From: Paracoccaceae bacterium
Lineage (GTDB): Bacteria > Pseudomonadota > Alphaproteobacteria > Rhodobacterales > Rhodobacteraceae
Direction of reading: 5' to 3'
NCBI GenBank assembly: GCA_003511785.1
Contig: DOIS01000153.1
Span: forward strand, 1 to 7,070
DNA: 7,070 nucleotides
Made by a program: the position numbers and the translations under genes. The stretch's first letter is position 1; each line of letters starts with the position of its first letter. The notes under the pieces were generated by a model. That model worked only from the letters and a program-made list of their open reading frames with translations. It had not been told where the DNA came from and ran no database searches. This document shows positions 1 through 7,070 of the stretch, in pieces.

Positions 1-62
1 GGGAGAGTGAATCAGAAATCAACGCTCTTGGGAATCCTGAATGTCCACAGGCCCTAATCGCG

Positions 63-1133
63 TTGGCGGGGTGCGCGCGCACCGATTTCACCCCCACCGT
101 TCCGCAGGCGCTGGAGGTGGGCGAGGCGCAATCCATCTTCGCCGCCACCACGCGGGCACAGGAGCAGGACGGCAAATTCGGGTTTCGCCGGTCGCCGGGA
201 CTCAGTTTCCTCGAACTGACGGTCGCAATTCCGCCTGACCGCCGGCCCGGATCTCTGAAGTTCGGCTACAAGGACCCGGATCCTGCGACCGAGTTCACAA
301 TGGCCCGGCGCGATGTGATCGCGGATGCGAACGCCTTCCGCTCGGAGATCCGTCGCGCCCTGCCGCCCGGCCAGCGCGAGATCAACGTGTTCGTGCATGG
401 CTATAACGCCACCCAGTCCGAAACCGCCTTTCGCGCGGCGCAGCTGGTGCATGACCTCAAGGTTCCTGGCGTGACGGTGATCTATTCCTGGCCCAGCCGG
501 GGCCGGGCGCTGGGCTATGCCTATGACAACGACTCGATGCTGTTCGCCCGCGACGGGTTGGAGGAGTTGCTCCGGCTTCTGGCGGGCGCGGGCTATGGCC
601 GGGTCAACCTGATCGCGCATTCGCTGGGCAGCGCCTTGGCCGTCGAAACCTTGCGCCAGATCGACCTGGAAACCCCCGGCTGGCCCGCGCGCAACCTTGG
701 CGGCGTGCTGCTGATGTCGCCTGATGTGGACGTGGACGTGTTCCGCGCCCAGATGCGCAGTCTCAGCCGGGTGCCCAAGCCGTTCGTGATCCTGGTCTCG
801 CGCGAGGATCGGGCGCTGAGCATCTCGGCCACGCTGCGCGGCGACAACAAGCGGCGGCGGTTGGGCACGCTGGACAATGTCGAGCTGGTCTCGGACCTGC
901 CGATCGAGATCATCGATGTGACCGCGTTTTCGCGCGACGCGGAATCCTCGCATTTCGTGGCGGCCAGTTCACCCTCACTGATCGCGCTCCTGGGCAACAC
1001 CCGCGCGCTCGACCGCACCTTCAGCCCCGAGAGCCGCTCGCCGCTGGAGCCCCTGGCGCCGCTAGCGGCAAGCGTGGTGCAGGTCCGTGAGGCGACGCAG
1101 GTGATGCTGGCCCCCGACGGTCCCGTGCGCTAG
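63..1133 (+). CDS. DUF900-like alpha/beta hydrolase, probable lipoprotein (5' end uncertain)
   Basis: This is a predicted serine hydrolase of the alpha/beta-hydrolase fold, closest to the DUF900 group; its substrate is unknown. Numbered from the TTG at 63 (356 residues), the motif INVFVHGYN at 107-115 is the strand with the oxyanion-hole HG. IAHSLGS at 184-190 is the nucleophile elbow with Ser187. Asp249 in SRED and His297 in SSHF fit the remaining triad members. The C-terminal tail after about residue 315 is low in structure and Pro/Ala-rich. Just before the body lies ALIALAGC, a good lipobox whose Cys is residue 4 from the TTG, so the mature protein is probably a membrane-anchored lipoprotein. 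The TTG cannot be a sensible start because it deletes the signal peptide. No ATG, GTG or TTG lies upstream in this frame inside the window, although the frame stays open to the left edge. A signal-like N-terminus occurs in another frame from GTG 7 (see findings). The fold is confident; the start is not. Confidence 0.85.
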   Translation: MAGCARTDFTPTVPQALEVGEAQSIFAATTRAQEQDGKFGFRRSPGLSFLELTVAIPPDRRPGSLKFGYKDPDPATEFTMARRDVIADANAFRSEIRRALPPGQREINVFVHGYNATQSETAFRAAQLVHDLKVPGVTVIYSWPSRGRALGYAYDNDSMLFARDGLEELLRLLAGAGYGRVNLIAHSLGSALAVETLRQIDLETPGWPARNLGGVLLMSPDVDVDVFRAQMRSLSRVPKPFVILVSREDRALSISATLRGDNKRRRLGTLDNVELVSDLPIEIIDVTAFSRDAESSHFVAASSPSLIALLGNTRALDRTFSPESRSPLEPLAPLAASVVQVREATQVMLAPDGPVR

Positions 1134-1168
1134 GCCGCTCTGCCCCCGCGTCAATATGCGTGATCCGG

Positions 1169-1181
1169 GCCGCGGTGCGGC
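1169..1181 (+). terminator. weak GC hairpin after the hydrolase gene
   Basis: GCCGC (1169-1173) pairs with GCGGC (1177-1181) around a three-base loop, 36 bases after the hydrolase stop codon. No T-run follows, so it is not a convincing intrinsic terminator. It might stabilise the 3' end of the transcript or be incidental in GC-rich DNA. Confidence 0.15.
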
Positions 1182-1184
1182 GGA

Positions 1185-1211
1185 TTGATCCTGCGCGGGC
1201 ATTGTTCTAAA
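1185..1211 (+). promoter_or_regulatory. weak sigma-70-like promoter candidate for icd
   Basis: TTGATC at 1185-1190 and TCTAAA at 1206-1211 match the -35 and -10 consensus at four of six positions each. The 15-base spacer is short. The position, about 90 bases before the isocitrate dehydrogenase start, is sensible, and icd follows a 169-bp gap so it should have its own promoter. Support is by eye only. Confidence 0.2.
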
Positions 1212-1212
1212 G

Positions 1213-1232
1213 GGGGTGCGACAGTTCACCCC
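1213..1232 (+). promoter_or_regulatory. inverted repeat in icd leader
   Basis: GGGGTG (1213-1218) is perfectly complementary to CACCCC (1227-1232) across an eight-base loop. It lies directly downstream of the candidate -10 element and 70 bases before the icd start. It could form a hairpin at the very 5' end of the transcript or be an operator half-site pair. No known riboswitch or regulator motif is recognised. Confidence 0.25.
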
Positions 1233-1302
1233 GGGCCGGCCGCACGGCACGCGCCGCCCGCATGACGCAACATCTCCTTCGATCGGAAAAGGAACGGGAA
1301 AC

Positions 1303-3516
<2,214 letters not shown>

Positions 3517-3540
3517 GAGCCGGACGGCCAAGTAAAGGAA

Positions 3541-3566
3541 AGGCGCCCCAAGCGGGCGCCTTTTTT
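3541..3566 (+). terminator. intrinsic terminator of icd
   Basis: An eight-base-pair stem, AGGCGCCC (3541-3548) with GGGCGCCT (3554-3561), closes a five-base loop. The T-run spans 3561-3566. It starts 25 bases after the icd stop codon, a textbook Rho-independent terminator on the + strand. Confidence 0.9.
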
Positions 3567-3608
3567 CATTGTCCTAAGCCAGCCGGACCTCGCCGATCAG
3601 GCACGCGG

Positions 3609-3644
3609 AAAAAGAAAAAGGCGGTGGGATGCCCACCGCCTTTT
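3609..3644 (-). terminator. strong, bidirectional-capable terminator of the small envelope gene
   Basis: GGCGGTGGG (3620-3628) pairs with CCCACCGCC (3632-3640) around a three-base loop. The stem is extended by AAAA (3616-3619) against TTTT (3641-3644). Read on the - strand, the hairpin is followed by a T-rich tail (complement of 3609-3619), 23 bases after the stop codon of the small gene. On the + strand it also has TTTT and then a second T-run at 3648-3652, so it can back up the icd terminator. Confidence 0.88.
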
Positions 3645-3667
3645 CCGTTTTTCAGATCGCTTGACGA

Positions 3668-3850
3668 TCAGTCGGCGGCAACAGCCACACCGACCAGAAC
3701 CAGCAGCAGCAGCGGCAGCAGGATGCCGGCCGACGCGCTTTGGGTTTCTTCCACGATGACCGGGGCTTCCACGACGGGTTCGGCCAGCGAACCGGCGAAA
3801 GCGGTCGAAGCAGCGGCGGACAGAGCAGCGGCGAGAACGAGTTTCTTCAT
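3668..3850 (-). CDS. small exported membrane protein of unknown function (60 aa)
   Basis: A 60-residue protein with three parts. Residues 1-19 are a Sec signal peptide (MKKLVLAAALSAAASTAFA) with an AFA-GS cleavage site. Residues 20-42 are a short acidic, Val/Pro/Glu-rich stretch. Residues 43-59 are a hydrophobic segment (ILLPLLLLVLVGVAVAA) ending in a single Asp. Once processed it should sit in the inner membrane with the acidic stretch in the periplasm; topology is inferred. It is clearly real: a strong Shine-Dalgarno GGAGG (complement of 3856-3860) lies five bases before the ATG, and a strong terminator follows. I recall similar tiny proteins in Rhodobacteraceae, usually unnamed. The upstream - strand neighbour, an L,D-transpeptidase, ends 138 bases away, so read-through is possible, but the strong ribosome binding site and the AT-richer gap suggest an own promoter. 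No function can be assigned. Confidence 0.85.
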   Translation of the reverse strand: MKKLVLAAALSAAASTAFAGSLAEPVVEAPVIVEETQSASAGILLPLLLLVLVGVAVAAD

Positions 3851-3921
3851 TTTATCCTCCAGAATCCGCGCGATTCCACACAGTGAACCGCGCTTTCAAG
3901 ACTTACCTCGTAGGTTTTTCT

Positions 3922-3952
3922 AAGCAGCAATGCAGTTGGATTGCAATTGCTT
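3922..3952. repeat. imperfect inverted repeat in AT-rich gap
   Basis: AAGCA-GCAAT (3922-3931) is complementary to ATTGC (3940-3944) and TGCTT (3948-3952), with a three-base bulge (AAT, 3945-3947) and an eight-base loop. It lies between the small envelope gene and the L,D-transpeptidase, in the least GC-rich part of the window. There is no T-run in either direction after the stem, so it is not an intrinsic terminator. It may be an operator or a leader structure for the small gene. Confidence 0.3.
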
Positions 3953-3988
3953 GTTCACGCCCGTTGACACGGGAACAGCAAGATGTCG

Positions 3989-4591
3989 TCAAATTAGCAA
4001 CACTTGCGTGCCCACCTTGGTCATGCCGAACAGTTCCTGAATATGTTCGTTGTAAAGGCCGATGCAGCCGTTCGAAGACCGGCGCCCGATCTTGCGGGTG
4101 TCGTGGGTGCCGTGGATGCGGTAATACTTCCAGCTGAGGTAGAGGGCATGCGTGCCCAGCGGATTGTCCGGCCCCGGCGGGATGAATCGCGGCCATTCCG
4201 GGTTGCGCTTGAGCATGTTGGGCGTCGGCGCCCAACTGGGGCCTTCGACCTTGCGCACGACACGGGTGCGCCCGCGACGGGTCAGGTCGTCGGTCAGCGG
4301 GACCGACGTCGGGTAAAGCCGATAGATCGACTGATCCTCGGACCAGTAGTGCAACACGCGAGACTGGATGTCGACCAGCACCGCGCCGTTGCGCAGGTTG
4401 CTGAAATAGGGCTTCCAATGCGCCGAGCGGAAGCTGGATATGTTGCGCCGCACCGGCGGCTCGGGCTCGGGCGGGGGACGCAGCGGGTCATAGCTCTCGG
4501 TCTCCTCAAAGGCGAAGGCCCGGGTGCCGAGCATTGCGGCGGACCCGGCCAGAAACCCGCGACGGGTGGCTTTGAAGGGGCTGTCTGTCAT
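3989..4591 (-). CDS. L,D-transpeptidase (YkuD domain), Tat-exported
   Basis: A 200-residue periplasmic enzyme of the ErfK/YbiS/YkuD family. Members use a catalytic Cys to form 3-3 cross-links in peptidoglycan or to attach proteins to it; which reaction applies here is not readable from the sequence. The N-terminus has a twin-arginine signal, TRRGFLAGSAAMLGTRAFA (9-27), consistent with export by Tat. A Pro/Glu-rich linker spans about 36-48. The YkuD domain runs from about 69 to the end. The active-site motif is IHGTHDTRKIGRRSSNGCIG, with His160 and Cys176, followed by LYN. The ATG at 4591 was chosen because it puts the RR near the N-terminus. The open frame runs on to 4873, but that would overlap the divergent CAP-domain gene. 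The Shine-Dalgarno is weak (CGGAACC). A good promoter candidate lies about 45 bases upstream. Confidence 0.92.
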   Translation of the reverse strand: MTDSPFKATRRGFLAGSAAMLGTRAFAFEETESYDPLRPPPEPEPPVRRNISSFRSAHWKPYFSNLRNGAVLVDIQSRVLHYWSEDQSIYRLYPTSVPLTDDLTRRGRTRVVRKVEGPSWAPTPNMLKRNPEWPRFIPPGPDNPLGTHALYLSWKYYRIHGTHDTRKIGRRSSNGCIGLYNEHIQELFGMTKVGTQVLLI

Positions 4592-4638
4592 GGTTCCGAA
4601 ATGATCCGTTGAAGTGATTGCAATAATTCGATCCGTGA

Positions 4639-4667
4639 ATGATATGACCGGAAAGCCGCAGTCGCAA
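4639..4667 (-). promoter_or_regulatory. sigma-70-like promoter candidate for the Tat L,D-transpeptidase
   Basis: On the - strand TTGCGA (complement of 4662-4667) and TATCAT (complement of 4639-4644) are separated by exactly 17 bases. The -10 matches five of six consensus positions and the -35 four of six. It would give a leader of about 40 bases before the ATG at 4591. It sits in the 176-bp spacer between divergent genes. Confidence 0.45.
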
Positions 4668-4767
4668 ATCAAACCGGCGTCAAACCCCGGCCCCACCGGG
4701 ATGTGAGTTTGATAAGCGCGTCGCGACAGGCTAAGTGCTCTCGCACCCGGTTGACATGGAATCGCAA

Positions 4768-5304
4768 ATGGCCCGTCTGATCTCTCTGCTTCTGCCCCTG
4801 GTCCTGCTCTTGTCGGCCTGTGCCGTTCCCAGCAGTCCCACCCGGCTGGGCGCCGACGGTCAGCCATTGCCAAAGGCCTATCGCATTCGCTGGGCGGACG
4901 AATCCCGGATCAAGTTCCGCATGTTGGATTCGGTCAACGCGCTGCGCAGTGCGGCCGGCGCCCCGCCGGTCGAGTTGAACGCGCAGCTGACCGCCGCCGC
5001 CGCCACCCATTCGCGCGACATGTCGGTTCAGAACCGCCCCTGGCATTTCGGCTCGGACGGGTCGTCGCCCTTGGACCGGGTGGCCCGCGCCGGCTATACC
5101 GGCGCGATGCTGGGCGAGGCCATCTCGGAGACCTACGAGACCGAGTTGGAGACCCTGGCCGCCTGGATGGAAGAGCCGGGCACGAAGTCGGTGATTCTCG
5201 ACCAGCGCGCCCGCAACATGGGCTTTGCCTGGTATCAGGAGAACAACGGCAAGATCTGGTGGACACTGGTGATGGGCGGCGCGCAGAACCCCGGCGGGGT
5301 CTGA
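4768..5304 (+). CDS. CAP-domain (SCP/PR-1/YkwD-like) lipoprotein
   Basis: A 178-residue predicted lipoprotein. The signal peptide MARLISLLLPLVLLLSAC ends in a lipobox with Cys18 as the lipidated residue. The CAP domain spans about 50-171: FRMLDSVNALRSAAGAPP, then LNAQLTAAAATHSRDM (His81), RPWHFGSDGSSPLDRV (His93), AGYTGAMLGEAI (Glu117) and AAWMEEPGTKSVIL. In other CAP proteins the last motif usually has a His where this one has Thr139, so part of the metal-binding cleft may be altered. Bacterial CAP proteins are envelope or secreted proteins with mostly unknown activity. The ATG at 4768 was chosen because GGA lies seven bases upstream and it gives a clean signal peptide. ATG 4756 and GTG 4735 are in frame but would put an acidic residue or extra sequence ahead of it. 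It is divergent from the Tat L,D-transpeptidase. Confidence 0.9.
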   Translation: MARLISLLLPLVLLLSACAVPSSPTRLGADGQPLPKAYRIRWADESRIKFRMLDSVNALRSAAGAPPVELNAQLTAAAATHSRDMSVQNRPWHFGSDGSSPLDRVARAGYTGAMLGEAISETYETELETLAAWMEEPGTKSVILDQRARNMGFAWYQENNGKIWWTLVMGGAQNPGGV

Positions 5305-5447
5305 GGTCGCCGCGAAACGCCATGCGGACCGCCCGCGACGGTGCCCCGCGTCCAAAAGGTGGCGGCATGATGCGCTCTGGAAGGTTGAACATCACCTGAC
5401 TTGGGGCGATCCTTGCGCGGTCATCTGGCGGGAACGGAGACGGACGA

Positions 5448-6449
5448 TTGCAGGAACGCGGACACTGGCCGGATGCGACCGCCCTTGACGGCTGGATGCG
5501 GGCCAATGTCGCGGGGTATGCCGGGCCCTTGCAGCTTTCCAAGTTCGAAGGCGGGCAATCCAACCCGACGTTCCGAGTCGCGACGCCCGGCGGCGACTAC
5601 GTGCTGCGCCGCAAGCCTGTGGGCCCGGTCCTGCCCAGCGCCCATGCCGTGGACCGTGAATATCGCGTGTTATCGGCAATGCACGCCGCCGGTGCGCCCG
5701 TCCCGCGTGTCCATGCGCTCTGCACCGACACGACCGTTCTCGGCAGCATCTTCTACGTCATGGATTTCGTCCCCGGCCGCGTCTTCTGGGACCCGCGCCT
5801 GCCCGGGCTGAGCCGCGACGACCGGACCGGCATCTTCGATAGCATGAACGCCACCATCGCGCAGATCCACGGTCTGGACCCCGACGCCATCGGCCTGGGC
5901 GATTTCGGCCGCAAGGAGAACGCCCTCAGCCGCCAGGTGTCGCTTTGGACCCGGCCGTTCGAGGCCGCGCGCACCGGACCGAACCCCGCCATGGACCGGC
6001 TGATCGCCTGGTTGCCCGACCATCTCCCCGACGAGCACCCTCCCCGCGTGGTGCATGGCGATTATCGCCTCGACAACGTGCTGATCCACCCCACCGAGCC
6101 GCGCGTGATCGCGGTGCTGGACTGGGAGCTGTCCACCATCGGCAATCCGATCGCCGACTTCGCCTATCACCTGATGATCTGGCGCTTCGCTCCCGAGCTG
6201 TTTCGCGGTCTGGCCGGGGTCGATTTCGCCCTCGCAGGCATCCCGGACGAACAGACCTATGCCCGCCGATATATCGAACGATCGGGGCTCGAACCGCCAG
6301 AGAGCTGGGACGTCTACCTGGTGCTCGGCATGTTCCGCGTTGCGGCGATTCTCCAGGGCGTGTCCAAGCGGGCCGAGGACGGCAGCGCGAACGACCCCCG
6401 CGCGCGTGAGATCGGCGGCAAGGCAGAGCCGATCGCGCGGATCGCCTAG
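5448..6449 (+). CDS. APH-fold phosphotransferase, ACAD10/11-like
   Basis: A 333-residue cytoplasmic kinase of the aminoglycoside-phosphotransferase (APH) superfamily, in the subgroup resembling the kinase domain of ACAD10/ACAD11. In that group some members (such as LvaA of Pseudomonas putida) phosphorylate 4-hydroxyacyl-CoA; the substrate here is unknown and antibiotic resistance is unlikely. FEGGQSNPTFRV at 33-44 is the nucleotide loop and VLRRKP at 52-57 carries the likely ATP-binding Lys56. VVHGDYRLDNVL at 201-212 is the catalytic loop (Asp205, Asn210). VLDWELSTIGNPIADFAY at 223-240 holds the metal-binding Asp225. All are intact. The start is TTG 5448 with GGAG eight bases upstream; a stop codon at 5397 in the same frame and no ATG or GTG after it leave no better choice, and the length matches the family. 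It begins 143 bases after the CAP gene, so co-transcription is possible but not shown. Confidence 0.93.
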   Translation: MQERGHWPDATALDGWMRANVAGYAGPLQLSKFEGGQSNPTFRVATPGGDYVLRRKPVGPVLPSAHAVDREYRVLSAMHAAGAPVPRVHALCTDTTVLGSIFYVMDFVPGRVFWDPRLPGLSRDDRTGIFDSMNATIAQIHGLDPDAIGLGDFGRKENALSRQVSLWTRPFEAARTGPNPAMDRLIAWLPDHLPDEHPPRVVHGDYRLDNVLIHPTEPRVIAVLDWELSTIGNPIADFAYHLMIWRFAPELFRGLAGVDFALAGIPDEQTYARRYIERSGLEPPESWDVYLVLGMFRVAAILQGVSKRAEDGSANDPRAREIGGKAEPIARIA

Positions 6450-6490
6450 GACATGGCCCGAAAGCTGTAGCGCAATGCGTCAAAGCGCGA

Positions 6491-6504
6491 GGCGCCTATG
6501 CGCC
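6491..6504. terminator. weak hairpin at convergent gene ends
   Basis: GGCGC (6491-6495) pairs with GCGCC (6500-6504) around a four-base loop in the 62-base gap between the phosphotransferase and the convergent L,D-transpeptidase. There is no proper T-run on either strand, so termination here may be Rho-dependent or the hairpin may be incidental. Confidence 0.2.
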
Positions 6505-6511
6505 CTCCCCT

Positions 6512-7009
6512 TCAGGCGCGCAGCGTGATCGGCGTGCCCAGGTTGACCATGGCATAGATGTCTTCGATCTCGCGGTTTTTGACCGCGATGCACCCGGCGG
6601 TCCAGTCGCGGCGGCGCTTCTTCGGTTTGGCGTCGCCGTGGATGAAGATGTCCCCACCAGGGCTCTTGCCCAGGGCGGCGGCAAAGGCGCGGTCGCGGTC
6701 GTTCGGGTAATCGATGCCCACCGAGAGGTGAAACTGGCTGTTGGGGTTCTTGCGGTCGATCAGATACGTTCCCTCGGGCGTCTTGCCATCGCCTTCGACC
6801 TGCTTGTGCCCGACCGGCGCAAAGCCGAGATCGACGTGGTATTCCTTGAGCACTTCCGTGTGGTGCAGCAGGTACATCCGCCGCGCGCTCTTGTTCACCA
6901 CGATCGAGGTCACCTCGGGGCCCCGGTATGTCTTGAACTTGCTGGCACAGCCGGAAAGCGTGGCGGCCAACCCGGCCATAGCGCCCAGCCCGAAGATCCT
7001 GCGATTCAT
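6512..7009 (-). CDS. L,D-transpeptidase (YkuD domain), predicted lipoprotein
   Basis: A 165-residue envelope protein of the YkuD family, acting on peptidoglycan in the periplasm; whether it links, trims or anchors is not readable. The N-terminus MNRRIFGLGAMAGLAATLSGC has a lipobox (LSGC, Cys21) and an RRIF pair that could allow Tat export. The domain runs from about 33 to the end. EGDGKTPEGTYLI at 72-84 is the typical substrate-side loop, and IFIHGDAKPKKRRRDWTAGC is the active site, with His124 and Cys140. The Lys/Arg cluster between them (KPKKRRR, 128-134) is notable. Two adjacent ATGs exist; the second (7009) was chosen because AGGA (complement of 7016-7019) is six bases upstream, against three for the ATG at 7012. 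The frame stays open further upstream to 7063, but those residues look non-coding. It differs from the first L,D-transpeptidase in length, linker and export route, so it is not a recent duplicate. Confidence 0.92.
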   Translation of the reverse strand: MNRRIFGLGAMAGLAATLSGCASKFKTYRGPEVTSIVVNKSARRMYLLHHTEVLKEYHVDLGFAPVGHKQVEGDGKTPEGTYLIDRKNPNSQFHLSVGIDYPNDRDRAFAAALGKSPGGDIFIHGDAKPKKRRRDWTAGCIAVKNREIEDIYAMVNLGTPITLRA

Positions 7010-7070
7010 CATTTGTCCTGCCTCGGATGTTTTGCGCATCGCATAGCCGGGAGCAATGCCCAAAAGTTGG

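Noticed and set aside
54..953. Long - strand open frame (299 residues) opposite the hydrolase
   Set aside because: It is antisense to a gene with a clear catalytic triad, is Arg/His/Gln-rich with no recognisable domain, and reflects GC-biased third positions of the + strand gene.
1216..1302. N-terminal extension of icd from GTG 1216
   Set aside because: The extension is Arg/Pro/His-rich leader translation, covers the inverted repeat, and the ATG at 1303 has a good ribosome binding site and the expected family N-terminus.
3624..3923. + strand 99-residue open frame opposite the small envelope gene
   Set aside because: It begins inside a terminator hairpin, has no ribosome binding site, and overlaps a well-supported gene on the other strand.
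3960..3973. CCCG/CGGG hairpin after the L,D-transpeptidase as terminator
   Set aside because: The stem is only four to five base pairs and no T-run follows on the - strand.
4751..4756. Perfect TTGACA as a -35 box
   Set aside because: It lies only 11 bases before the chosen CAP start and no -10 element follows outside the coding region, so it is most likely chance.
4592..4873. N-terminal extension of the Tat L,D-transpeptidase
   Set aside because: It would bury the Tat signal 100 residues in and overlap the promoter and the divergent CAP gene.
5321..5398. Possible 25-residue small ORF between the CAP and phosphotransferase genes
   Set aside because: No convincing ribosome binding site, no signal or conserved pattern; short ATG-to-stop runs like this are expected by chance.

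Overview
The window is GC-rich bacterial DNA with dense coding. It most resembles an alphaproteobacterium of the Rhodobacterales (Roseobacter/Paracoccus-like). This placement is inferred from the high-GC codon use, a monomeric NADP-dependent isocitrate dehydrogenase, DUF900-type alpha/beta-hydrolase lipoproteins, ACAD10/11-like phosphotransferases, and a tiny 'MKKLVLAAALSAAASTAFAG' secreted protein of a type I associate with this group. No rRNA, tRNA, CRISPR array, insertion sequence or phage gene is visible.

Layout, left to right. (1) A + strand alpha/beta hydrolase (DUF900-like) ends at 1133. Its lipobox is visible, but the N-terminal part of its signal peptide appears to lie in a different reading frame at the left edge. 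(2) A 169-bp gap holds a GC hairpin, a weak promoter candidate and a leader hairpin, followed by the + strand 737-residue monomeric isocitrate dehydrogenase (1303-3516). (3) A convergent junction carries two strong intrinsic terminators, one for icd (+) and one for a 60-residue small envelope protein (-, 3668-3850). (4) Upstream of that small gene on the - strand is a Tat-exported L,D-transpeptidase (3989-4591). It has a good sigma-70-like promoter candidate in the spacer that separates it from a divergent CAP-domain lipoprotein (+, 4768-5304). (5) An APH-fold phosphotransferase with a TTG start (+, 5448-6449) converges on a second L,D-transpeptidase, this one a predicted lipoprotein (-, 6512-7009).

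Functionally, the isocitrate dehydrogenase (central carbon metabolism and NADPH supply) and the phosphotransferase (cytoplasmic small-molecule or acyl-CoA kinase family) sit among exported proteins. These comprise two YkuD-fold peptidoglycan cross-linking enzymes, a CAP lipoprotein, a serine-hydrolase lipoprotein and a small membrane protein. The genes are mostly divergent or convergent rather than one operon, so joint function is only suggestive. I see no clear evidence of a novel multi-gene system. The most interesting items are the frame-split signal peptide at the left edge, the uncharacterised 60-residue protein, and the pairing of two differently exported L,D-transpeptidases.
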